Source: Bacteroidaceae bacterium
Lineage (GTDB): Bacteria > Bacteroidota > Bacteroidia > Bacteroidales > Bacteroidaceae
Reading direction: 5' to 3'
DNA: 64,000 bases
NCBI GenBank assembly: GCA_902362375.1
Contig: CABIVS010000003.1
Span: 223,541-287,540 of the forward strand
Shown here: positions 27,978-34,409 of the stretch, one piece after another
How the letters are laid out: each line of letters begins with the position of its first letter
Numbering within the stretch: the stretch's first letter is position 1
Made by a program: the position numbers and the translations under genes
The notes under the pieces: generated by a model
Database searches by the model: none
What the model was told of the DNA's origin: nothing
What the model saw: only the letters and a program-made list of their open reading frames with translations

Positions 27978-28081
27978 TTGCTGTCATCTGTCACAGATTG
28001 TAACTTAACTGTTTGATTATGAAAAGTTAATGGCGTGACAGCAGCATGGTGACAGCACTGTGACGGCAATAATGCTGTCAC
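27978..28081. repeat. Cluster of four TGACAGCA boxes
   Basis: Boxes at 27978-27985 (inverted, 8 of 9), 28035-28043 (direct), 28049-28057 (direct, 14 bp further) and 28073-28081 (inverted). The last two form a perfect 9-bp dyad. Binding-site clusters of this kind are usual for recombination directionality proteins or repressors, but the binder is unknown. Confidence 0.65.
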
Positions 28082-28255
28082 TGCAAAGCAAAGAAGAGAT
28101 AAACGCACTGCAAAGGCGGTATGGTAGAGATGCATACCCAAATCAAGTAAAAATCACAGATGAAGTTTCATGGCCTGAATAGTATTAACCACAGGCAGAT
28201 AAGCTATTTTATTTATTACCCCTGTACATACGGGGCGGGATCTGCCTTGTAACCG

Positions 28256-28410
28256 ATAGTTTCAAGCCTTGAAACTATTGGTTTTGCGGTGTGAAACTAC
28301 AGTTTCATCGCCTTGAAACTTTAGTTTCTCCTGCTTGGAACTATTAGTTTCTCTTAGGTGAAACTATAGTTTCACACTGATGGAACTTTAGTTTCTCGCC
28401 GATGAAACTA
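28256..28410. repeat. Tandem array of GAAACTnnAGTTTC palindromes with 22-bp period
   Basis: Dyad centres lie at about 28267, 28299.5, 28321.5, 28344, 28366.5 and 28388.5, followed by a half-site GAAACTA at 28404-28410. The last five steps are 22-22.5 bp; the first is 32.5 bp. The first (28256-28278) has perfect 11-bp arms, and 28358-28375 is a perfect 18-bp palindrome; two units carry GGAACT in the left arm. The spacers between palindromes are unrelated. The array ends about 95 bp before a -7-like box of the HTH/alpha-CTD gene. Confidence 0.9.
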
Positions 28411-28506
28411 TTCCCCCATGTAGTTGTTTACTTATTTATCTTATATAAAATTCCATTGTAACTAAAAAGCTTGTCATTTATTATCTTTCTTTTCAGAAAA
28501 AAGAAG

Positions 28507-28514
28507 TATATTTG
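28507..28514 (+). promoter_or_regulatory. -7 box for the HTH/alpha-CTD gene
   Basis: TATATTTG matches TAnnTTTG. It predicts a start near 28521 and a structured leader of about 255 nt before the ATG at 28777. Confidence 0.5.
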
Positions 28515-28556
28515 CAATCAAGGACCGGACCTTTGACAGCCGGACTTGTATTTATA

Positions 28557-28695
28557 GGACATTTAATTTATCTAACAGGAAACTAGCAATTTTCAAACAG
28601 ATGATAAATCAAATGTCCGTGCCAAGCTTATATCCTTATCGATATATAAGTTTTGGTGCGGGCATACTGTATTTTCATCTGTCGGTTTTGCTAGT
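28557..28695 (+). ncRNA. Structured 5' leader with two exclusive foldings
   Basis: Fold A: ACTAGCAA (28582-28589) pairs with 28688-28695, ACAGATGA (28597-28604) with 28675-28682, the 11-mer 28613-28623 with 28655-28665, and CTTATAT (28627-28633) with ATATAAG (28644-28650). The 11-bp helix holds three G-U pairs that only work in the plus-strand RNA. Fold B: 28557-28572 pairs with 28603-28618 at 15 of 16 positions, and this uses bases needed for fold A. Two CCGGAC repeats (28525-28530 and 28540-28545) precede it. It could be an attenuator or a switch; no known riboswitch class is recognised. Confidence 0.6.
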
Positions 28696-28776
28696 ACCGC
28701 TGTTGGGAAATATATGTATCGTTCGCACCTTTTTTATATTTGGTTGCGACGTATACATCTAAAAACAAAACGAGGT

Positions 28777-29643
28777 ATGACAACAAAACAATGGATTGGT
28801 ATTGAAGAAGCAGCAACCAAGTATCAGGTATCTACCAGACGTATTATTACTTGGTGTAAAAGACAGGAGATTATTTATTCAGAAATCGGTGATTATCTGA
28901 TGCTTGATGAAAACAGTCTGACGGATTGTCTTGAACGAAATATCCGGTTCAGTCTTTCCGAAGAAGAACACAAACGCCGGATGGATGAGAAGATGAAGGA
29001 AAATGAAGAGGAACTTTTTCTGCTTCAATCGCTGAAAGAGTTGACCCCATTGATTCGGTTAATAATAAAAGAGCTTGCCGGAATGATAAGAAATGATGAA
29101 AGACGGCAACTGTTTCTCTATACCGTCTTGCAAGGAAACATCAAGGATTTTAGTGTCCGGAAACACATGAAATATCGTCAAGCGCAGAAAGTATTTGAGG
29201 GACTTGTACAGGAAATAAAATCTCAAGCGGGATTCCTTAGGACTTATAAGGAAGAAAATATCCGCCTTAGAGCAACAATAAGGGCGTATGAAATGAAATC
29301 CCGCCAGAATGGCTTTGATAATGATATGCTCATGAGGGAAGCAGAAGAGACGAATCCGGAAATTTTTATTCCCGAAGATATAAAAGCGGCAAAGGCTTTG
29401 CTCGATACTCCTATCACAGAATTGAAATTTGATATTCGGTCGCAGCGGATCATTTCTGAAGCTGATATAAAAACGCTCCGGGAACTGCTACAAATCACTT
29501 CTCAATATGGGTTTAGGAAATTGCGTGATATGTTACGGAATTTCGGGCTGGTTTCACAAAAGAAAGTGGAAAAACGCTTGAAAGAGCTGAATGTGCTGGA
29601 CGTTGCCGGTAACTGTAATTTATATAGGTATCTGGATGAATGA
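28777..29643 (+). CDS. Regulator with excisionase/MerR-type HTH and RNA polymerase alpha-CTD-like domain
   Basis: 288 aa, no signal or membrane segment. Residues 5-55 form an excisionase/MerR-type winged HTH (WIGIEEAATKYQVSTRRIIT, then SEIGDYLMLDENSL). Residues 60-85 and 140-175 are charged helices, possibly coiled coil; 106-150 loosely resembles a sigma region 4 helix pair. Residues about 208-273 resemble the alpha-subunit C-terminal domain of RNA polymerase: LLDTPITELKFDIRS aligns with the LL-RPV-EL-L-VRS start, IKTLRELLQ with I-T-GDLVQ, and DMLRNFGLVSQKKVEKRLKE with the helix-hairpin-helix after N-G-KS. The known domain binds UP-element DNA and activators. I chose the ATG at 28777; an ATG at 28714 adds an unconserved-looking basic stretch. 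It is preceded by the leader and palindrome array and has no mobile-element integrase beside it. Confidence 0.7.
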   Translation: MTTKQWIGIEEAATKYQVSTRRIITWCKRQEIIYSEIGDYLMLDENSLTDCLERNIRFSLSEEEHKRRMDEKMKENEEELFLLQSLKELTPLIRLIIKELAGMIRNDERRQLFLYTVLQGNIKDFSVRKHMKYRQAQKVFEGLVQEIKSQAGFLRTYKEENIRLRATIRAYEMKSRQNGFDNDMLMREAEETNPEIFIPEDIKAAKALLDTPITELKFDIRSQRIISEADIKTLRELLQITSQYGFRKLRDMLRNFGLVSQKKVEKRLKELNVLDVAGNCNLYRYLDE

Positions 29644-29771
29644 CACAGATTGGGCTGGAGTGTTTCTTTGATAGTATAATAACATGACTGATTTCTTCAA
29701 AAATCATTAAAATAGAAAACTTTTCTTCGTTTGTATTGTCTTATAGCCATAAACTTTTAAAACGAGAACTT

Positions 29772-29984
29772 ATGGATGATATGATTAACAGGCATGATTC
29801 GATAGCCGAAGAAAATATCGAACCGAATGGTCGTCCGGCTAAGAACCAGTTTGAGGAATGGAGTGGCGAGGTTGCCGACCGTGCCGATGACGCATTTAAG
29901 AATGACAAGAAAGACGGTCCCATTAAAGACCGTGAGAAACGTATAAAAGAAATGGACGAAGTGATTAAAAAGGACCTTGAATAA
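29772..29984 (+). CDS. Small hydrophilic charged protein, function unknown
   Basis: 70 aa from the ATG at 29772; a TTG-started frame from 29736 is less likely. About half of the residues are charged, with an acidic middle (NQFEEWSGEVADRADDAFKN) and a Lys/Glu-rich helical C-terminus (REKRIKEMDEVIKKDLE). No Cys, no membrane segment, no known motif. The last codons form the left arm of the terminator 29965-29997, and the stop codon lies at the loop edge. It lies between the regulator and the HigBA pair, on the same strand. Confidence 0.6.
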   Translation: MDDMINRHDSIAEENIEPNGRPAKNQFEEWSGEVADRADDAFKNDKKDGPIKDREKRIKEMDEVIKKDLE

Positions 29985-29997
29985 AGGTCCTTTTTAA
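29965..29997 (+). terminator. Intrinsic terminator overlapping the end of the small gene
   Basis: Perfect 14-bp stem TTAAAAAGGACCTT / AAGGTCCTTTTTAA with a 5-nt loop GAATA; the right arm supplies the T-run. The stop codon is at 29982-29984. Confidence 0.9.
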
Positions 29998-30137
29998 TTT
30001 TAGTTTGCCGGAGTAATAACTTTAATGTTGAAATATTGAAACTAGAGCAGGTTTCACCCATCGTATGATGGGCGGTTTTATTTCTAATATGATCTTAAAT
30101 AAATTCACTAAATGTGCGAATTTTAAATTTGAAATAG

Positions 30138-30145
30138 TATCTTTG
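30138..30145 (+). promoter_or_regulatory. -7 box for higBA
   Basis: TATCTTTG, 19 nt before the HigB ATG. The AT-rich near-palindrome AATTTTAAATTT just upstream (30119-30130) could be an operator for autoregulation. Confidence 0.5.
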
Positions 30146-30163
30146 TTGCATCAATAAATAGCT

Positions 30164-30484
30164 ATGAATGTAGAATTTGAAAAAGATTATTTAGCTGACC
30201 TGTATGAAAAGGGGAAAATGACCGATAAAAAACATCGGTTCCAGCCCAATATCGTAAAGGGATATTTGAAGTGCGTGAAAGTCTTAATGAATATCTCCAG
30301 AATGGAGGATTTGTTCACATTCCAATCTTTGAATTATGAAAAACTGAAGGGGGACAAAAAGGGGCTTTCTTCTTTGCGCATAAACGACCAATATCGTTTG
30401 GAGTTTAGGGAAATACCCAGTCAAAGCGATCAATCAATAATAGAAATATGTTCGATAGTAGATATAACGAATCATTATAAATAA
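30164..30484 (+). CDS. higB: HigB-type toxin (RelE superfamily mRNA interferase)
   Basis: 106 aa. Type II toxin expected to cleave mRNA on the ribosome. The family core is visible: KCVKVLMNISRMEDLFTFQS (helices), then YEKLKGDKKGLSSLRINDQY with RLEFRE and a closing IIEICSIVDITNHYK strand, matching the SLRIND-YRLEFR and V-DYH-type pattern of HigB. Toxin-first gene order with the antitoxin 5 bp downstream is characteristic of higBA. Probably autoregulated by the antitoxin. Confidence 0.88.
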   Translation: MNVEFEKDYLADLYEKGKMTDKKHRFQPNIVKGYLKCVKVLMNISRMEDLFTFQSLNYEKLKGDKKGLSSLRINDQYRLEFREIPSQSDQSIIEICSIVDITNHYK

Positions 30485-30489
30485 AGGAT

Positions 30490-30810
30490 ATGGGAAAATT
30501 AGCTAACAATTTACAGTCGTTCACTCCGTATCATCCTGGTGAATTGGTAAAAGATGAATTGGAATACCGGGCTATAAAGCAAAAGGATTTTGCTGAAAAG
30601 TTCAATATATCTTATAGTGTATTGAATGAAGTCTTGAACGGGAAAAGAAATATAACTTCTGAATTTGCATTAGTCTTGGAAGCTGCTTTGGGCATCAAGG
30701 CAGATGTTTTGGTTAGAATTCAAACAGATTACAATTTGGATATGGCTAGAAATAGCGATAAGCTAAAGGAGAGACTTAATAATATTAGAAAAATTGCATC
30801 TGCATTATAG
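30490..30810 (+). CDS. higA: HigA-type antitoxin, XRE-family HTH
   Basis: 106 aa. N-terminal PYHPGELVKDELEYRAIKQK is the typical HigA/VapI-like opening, followed by a helix-turn-helix (QKDFAEKFNISYSVLNEVLN, GKRNITSEFALVLEAALGIK). It should bind and neutralise HigB and repress the promoter before higB. The C-terminal tail (LDMARNSDKLKERLNNIRKI) is helical and may contact the toxin. Confidence 0.9.
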   Translation: MGKLANNLQSFTPYHPGELVKDELEYRAIKQKDFAEKFNISYSVLNEVLNGKRNITSEFALVLEAALGIKADVLVRIQTDYNLDMARNSDKLKERLNNIRKIASAL

Positions 30811-30876
30811 ATTTATCTTATTAAATAATCTGACAACCAATCGCTTGACTAAGCGAAGTCGGGCTTTAGTTTAACT

Positions 30877-30905
30877 AAAAAAGGGAAACCAATTTCTTGA
30901 TTTCC
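30877..30905 (-). terminator. Terminator of the tRNA-Ala transcript
   Basis: On the minus strand GGGAA-CAA pairs with TTG-TTCCC (a few unpaired bases between) around a GAAA loop and is followed by TTTTTT. Confidence 0.7.
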
Positions 30906-30909
30906 CTGC

Positions 30910-30986
30910 TTGGTGGAGCGTATCGGACTCGAACCGATCACCTCGACACTGCCAGTGTCGCGCTCTAGCCAGATGAGCTAACGCCC
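30910..30986 (-). tRNA. tRNA-Ala (anticodon GGC)
   Basis: 77 nt including an encoded CCA. Acceptor arm GGGGCGT / ACGCTCC, with the G3-U70 wobble that identifies alanine tRNAs. D-arm GCTCATCTGGCTAGAGC, anticodon arm CGACA-CTGGCAG-TGTCG with anticodon GGC, T-arm around ATCGGTTCGAGTCCGAT. Reads GCC and GCU. Confidence 0.97.
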
Positions 30987-31037
30987 CTTTTCTATCTTAT
31001 ATGATAACGTTTGTAAACGAATCCTTTTTTGTTGGCG

Positions 31038-31045
31038 CAAATATA
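31038..31045 (-). promoter_or_regulatory. -7 box for tRNA-Ala
   Basis: TATATTTG on the minus strand, about 50 nt before the tRNA 5' end. Confidence 0.5.
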
Positions 31046-31068
31046 ATGCATTATTCTGAAATAATTGC

Positions 31069-31076
31069 TATGTTTG
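31069..31076 (+). promoter_or_regulatory. -7 box for the DUF4286-ruvC unit
   Basis: TATGTTTG, 27 nt before the ATG at 31104; divergent from the tRNA promoter. Confidence 0.5.
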
Positions 31077-31103
31077 CGGTAAATAATAGTATGAAATTAA
31101 GAT

Positions 31104-31406
31104 ATGCTGATTTATAATACAACTTTTCAAGTGGACGATGACGTTCACGACAATTTTATGATTTGGATAAAAGAAAGCTATATCCCTGAAATACAGAAAC
31201 ACGGTGCTTTAAAAGCACCGCGTATTTGCCGGATATTGAGTCATCGGGAAGAAGGAAGTGCGTATTCTTTGCAATGGGAGGTGGAAAGCAGCGGGTTGCT
31301 GCATCGTTGGCATCTGGAACAGGGAGTACGTCTGAATGATGAACTAACAAAAATATTTAAAGATAAAGTGATCGGGTTTCCGACCCTGATGGAGGTGATA
31401 GAGTGA
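31104..31406 (+). CDS. DUF4286-family protein
   Basis: 100 aa soluble protein; [36 protein letters not shown] and [20 protein letters not shown] match the DUF4286 pattern, a ferredoxin-like alpha-beta fold related to antibiotic biosynthesis monooxygenase-like proteins. Function unknown. Its TGA overlaps the GTG start of ruvC by 4 bp (GTGA), so the two are translationally coupled. Confidence 0.85.
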   Translation: MLIYNTTFQVDDDVHDNFMIWIKESYIPEIQKHGALKAPRICRILSHREEGSAYSLQWEVESSGLLHRWHLEQGVRLNDELTKIFKDKVIGFPTLMEVIE

Positions 31407-31969
31407 TTCAACCGGTAAAAGAAAAGATAATCCTGGGGATTGACCCCGGTACGACAATCATGGGATATGGTGTTCTAAGAGTGAAAGGAACCAAGCCCGA
31501 AATGATTGCGATGGGGATTATCGACTTGCGTAAATTTGCCAACCACTATCTGAAACTTCGCCATATCCATGAACGGGTATTGAGCATTATTGAAAGTTAT
31601 CTGCCTGATGAGCTGGCTATTGAAGCTCCTTTCTTCGGTAAAAATGTACAATCGATGTTGAAGTTGGGCCGTGCACAGGGGGTAGCGATGGCAGTAGCAT
31701 TGAGCCGGGACATTCCGATTACGGAATATGCTCCTTTGAAGATAAAGATGGCTATCACCGGAAACGGTCAGGCATCAAAGGAACAGGTGGCGGATATGTT
31801 ACAGCGGATGTTGCGCTTTCCCAAAGAGGATATGCCTACTTTTATGGATGCAACGGACGGATTGGCAGCAGCCTATTGTCATTTCCTGCAAATGGGGCGG
31901 CCGACAATGGAAAAAGGTTATAATAGCTGGAAGGATTTTATAGCGAAGAATCCGGATAAGGTGAAGTAA
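31403..31969 (+). CDS. ruvC: Holliday junction resolvase RuvC
   Basis: 188 aa endonuclease that resolves four-way junctions with RuvAB. The start is GTG at 31403. The four acidic catalytic positions are visible: Asp14 in LGIDPGTT, a Glu in [10 protein letters not shown], and two Asp in [14 protein letters not shown]. The RNase H-like fold segments [16 protein letters not shown] and [18 protein letters not shown] are intact. Coupled to DUF4286 upstream, an arrangement that suggests cotranslation rather than shared function. Confidence 0.95.
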   Translation: MIQPVKEKIILGIDPGTTIMGYGVLRVKGTKPEMIAMGIIDLRKFANHYLKLRHIHERVLSIIESYLPDELAIEAPFFGKNVQSMLKLGRAQGVAMAVALSRDIPITEYAPLKIKMAITGNGQASKEQVADMLQRMLRFPKEDMPTFMDATDGLAAAYCHFLQMGRPTMEKGYNSWKDFIAKNPDKVK

Positions 31970-32020
31970 AGCGACTGATTATAGGGATAGATATAAAGGA
32001 AATATCTAGGGGAGGTTTAA

Positions 32021-34027
32021 ATGAAGATGGGAAGTAATTATTTAGCAATATTAGGGGTGACTACAGTGACAACAGTAATGAGCTGCTCCCCTGCGAAAAA
32101 GGAATATGCTTCTTTTGAGCTGTATCCGGTTCGTACGGGAAGTCTTATGGAAATGGAATATACGCCGTTGGCAACCAAATTCTATCTTTGGTCACCAACT
32201 GCAGAAGAAGTACGCCTGATGCTATATGATGCCGGTGAAGGCGGACATGCTTATGAAACAGTAAAGATGGAGCCCACAGAAGATGGAACCTGGACAACTT
32301 CAGTAGATAAGAACCTGCTTGGTAAATTCTATGCCTTCAATGTAAAAATCAATGATAAATGGCAGGGAGACACGCCGGGAATCAATGCACATGCTGTCGG
32401 AGTGAATGGGAAACGTGCCGCCATTATTGACTGGAAGACTACAAATCCCGAGGGATGGGAGAGTGACAGACGTCCTTCTCTGAAATCTCCTGCTGATATG
32501 ATTATCTATGAAATGCATCATCGTGACTTCTCGGTTGATTCTACTTCGGGAATTAAGAATAAAGGTAAATACCTCGCATTGACTGAACACGGGACCATGA
32601 ATTCGGATCGGTTACTGACCGGTATCGATCACTTGATAGAACTGGGAGTGACACATGTACATCTTCTTCCTTCCTCTGACTATGCTTCTATCGACGAAAC
32701 AAAACTGGAAGAAAACCACTATAACTGGGGATATGATCCGGCGAATTATAATGTGCCGGATGGCTCTTATTCAACTGATCCTTATCAACCTGCCACTCGT
32801 GTGAAAGAGTTCAAACAGATGGTACAAGCACTGCATAGAGCTGGTATCCGTGTGATAATGGATATGGTTTACAATCATACTTTTAATACTGTTGAAAGTA
32901 ACTTCGAACGTACTGTTCCCGGTTATTTTTATCGTCAGAAAGAAGACGGGACATTGGCAAATGGTTCCGGATGCGGTAATGAGACGGCAAGTGAACGCCC
33001 TATGATGCGCAAGTTCATGATAGAGTCCGTTCTTTACTGGATAAAAGAATATCATATTGACGGTTTCCGCTTTGACTTGATGGGAGTACATGATATTGAA
33101 ACCATGAATGAGATCCGGAAAGCTGTGAACAAGGTTGATCCTACCATCTGTATTTATGGAGAAGGTTGGGCAGCCGACACTCCCCAATATCCGGCAGATT
33201 CGTTGGCTATGAAAGGGAATGTTTCCCATATGCCCGGAATTGCCGTATTCTCGGATGAATTGCGTGACGGGCTTTGCGGACCTGTATGGAAAAAAGAGAA
33301 AGGTGCTTTCCTTGCCGGAGTTCCCGGAGCAGAAATGAGTGTTAAATTCGGTATTGTGGGTGCTATTAAGCATCCGCAAGTACGGTGTGATTCCGTCAAT
33401 TACAGTCAGAAACCGTGGGCGGAACAGCCTACCCAGATGATTAGCTATGTTTCCTGTCATGACGGTTTGTGCCTTGTTGATCGCTTGAAAGCAAGTATGC
33501 CGGGAGCTACTCCCGAACAACTGGTCCGGCTTGATAAGCTTGCGCAAACGGTAGTCTTCACTTCGCAAGGTATTCCTTTTATCTATGCAGGAGAAGAGGT
33601 GATGCGCGATAAACAAGGAGTGGACAATAGTTATAAGAGTCCGGATGCAGTCAATGCTATCGATTGGCGACGTAAAACGACGAACGGAGATGTTTTCATG
33701 TATTATAAACGACTCATAGATTTGCGTAAGTCCCATCCCGCTTTCCGTATGGGAGATGCGGAAAAGGTCCGGAAGCATCTGGAGTTTCTTCCGGTGGAAG
33801 GACAAAACCTGATTGCATTCCGCCTGAAGGATCATGCGAACGGAGATAGTTGGGAAGATATTATCGTGGCTTTTAATTCCCGTATGACTCCTGCGCGTTT
33901 GGAAGTGCCTGTTGGTAAATATACAGTGGTATGCAAAGACGGCGTGATAGATGTGCGTGGATTAGGTACGCAAACCGGGCCGGAAGTGATTATTCCCGGA
34001 CAGTCTGCATTGATTATGTATAAGTAA
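32021..34027 (+). CDS. pulA: Type I pullulanase, GH13, lipoprotein
   Basis: 668 aa. Debranches alpha-1,6 links of pullulan, glycogen or starch fragments. Lipoprotein signal with Cys22 (TVMSCSPAKK). An N-terminal CBM48-like domain (about 45-130: ATKFYLWSPTAEEVRLMLYD) precedes the GH13 barrel with the pullulanase signature YNWGYDP, then DMVYNHT, GFRFDLMGVHD (nucleophile Asp), YGEGWAAD (acid/base Glu) and YVSCHDGL (third acid). The last 90 residues are the beta-sandwich C domain. The lipid anchor points to the cell envelope, perhaps the surface. Lies 51 bp after ruvC; no sus genes adjacent. Confidence 0.93.
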   Translation: MKMGSNYLAILGVTTVTTVMSCSPAKKEYASFELYPVRTGSLMEMEYTPLATKFYLWSPTAEEVRLMLYDAGEGGHAYETVKMEPTEDGTWTTSVDKNLLGKFYAFNVKINDKWQGDTPGINAHAVGVNGKRAAIIDWKTTNPEGWESDRRPSLKSPADMIIYEMHHRDFSVDSTSGIKNKGKYLALTEHGTMNSDRLLTGIDHLIELGVTHVHLLPSSDYASIDETKLEENHYNWGYDPANYNVPDGSYSTDPYQPATRVKEFKQMVQALHRAGIRVIMDMVYNHTFNTVESNFERTVPGYFYRQKEDGTLANGSGCGNETASERPMMRKFMIESVLYWIKEYHIDGFRFDLMGVHDIETMNEIRKAVNKVDPTICIYGEGWAADTPQYPADSLAMKGNVSHMPGIAVFSDELRDGLCGPVWKKEKGAFLAGVPGAEMSVKFGIVGAIKHPQVRCDSVNYSQKPWAEQPTQMISYVSCHDGLCLVDRLKASMPGATPEQLVRLDKLAQTVVFTSQGIPFIYAGEEVMRDKQGVDNSYKSPDAVNAIDWRRKTTNGDVFMYYKRLIDLRKSHPAFRMGDAEKVRKHLEFLPVEGQNLIAFRLKDHANGDSWEDIIVAFNSRMTPARLEVPVGKYTVVCKDGVIDVRGLGTQTGPEVIIPGQSALIMYK

Positions 34028-34225
34028 CTTTTGTTTGAAGACAGAGAATCTTTCCGGTATACATTTCAATAACAATTTCGGTAAATCTACCTGCTTTATG
34101 AATATTTAGCGGGGCAATTCTTAATGATTATTCATGAAAACGGATTGAATGAATAACAATAACTGCTGTAATCCGTTCTTGTTAAATCTTTCTTTTTCCT
34201 CCTGTTCATTGGTGGTTTCAGCTTG

Positions 34226-34276
34226 GATGTAACATCGCAACAAGTTTTTGTAACATACGTAAACGATGATGTAACA
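34226..34276. promoter_or_regulatory. Three direct repeats TGTAACA at exact 21-bp spacing
   Basis: GATGTAACA (34226-34234), TTTGTAACA (34247-34255) and GATGTAACA (34268-34276) repeat with a 21-bp period, two helical turns, about 50 bp before the -7 box of the xylan operon. Likely operator for an activator binding one face of the DNA. The rest of the 382-bp gap (34028-34409) shows nothing more. Confidence 0.65.
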
Positions 34277-34327
34277 AGCGAGTAATGATTTGAATCAGAA
34301 TTTCTGGGTAAGTGGGAAGAAACTTCC

Positions 34328-34335
34328 TAAGTTTG
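34328..34335 (+). promoter_or_regulatory. -7 box for the xylan operon
   Basis: TAAGTTTG fits TAnnTTTG; predicted start near 34342, after an in-frame ATG/TTG candidate at 34290 and before the ATG at 34410. Confidence 0.5.
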
Positions 34336-34409
34336 CAAAGTGGAATCCCGATGGATTTCTTCTCTTGCTAAATTATCATGAAATAAAGACATATAAAAGA
34401 AAAGACAGA

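Larger units (their letters stand above)
27884..28776. other. 893-bp noncoding region rich in repeats and dyads
   Basis: No convincing gene. In order it holds: four (G)TGACAGCA boxes in both orientations (27978-27985, 28035-28043, 28049-28057, 28073-28081); a hairpin AGGCAGAT / ATCTGCCT (28193-28200 with 28240-28247) enclosing CCCC/GGGG; the 22-bp palindrome array 28256-28410; a -7-like box at 28507-28514; and a folded leader 28557-28695. These are listed separately below. Confidence 0.8.

Noticed and set aside
28256..28410. Array considered as a CRISPR
   Set aside because: Repeats are short palindromes, spacers are only about 8-9 nt, and no cas genes are present.
27884..28776. Search for an integrase, relaxase or replication gene in the accessory stretch
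   Set aside because: No frame of useful length with such motifs on either strand, so a mobile element call is not supported.
30910..30986. tRNA-Ala as an att site with a duplicated 3' end nearby
   Set aside because: No second copy of the tRNA 3' portion was seen between 27.9 and 31 kb.
32771..33835. 354-codon frame on the minus strand
   Set aside because: Antisense to the pullulanase catalytic domain; composition is that of a shadow frame and no motif is seen.
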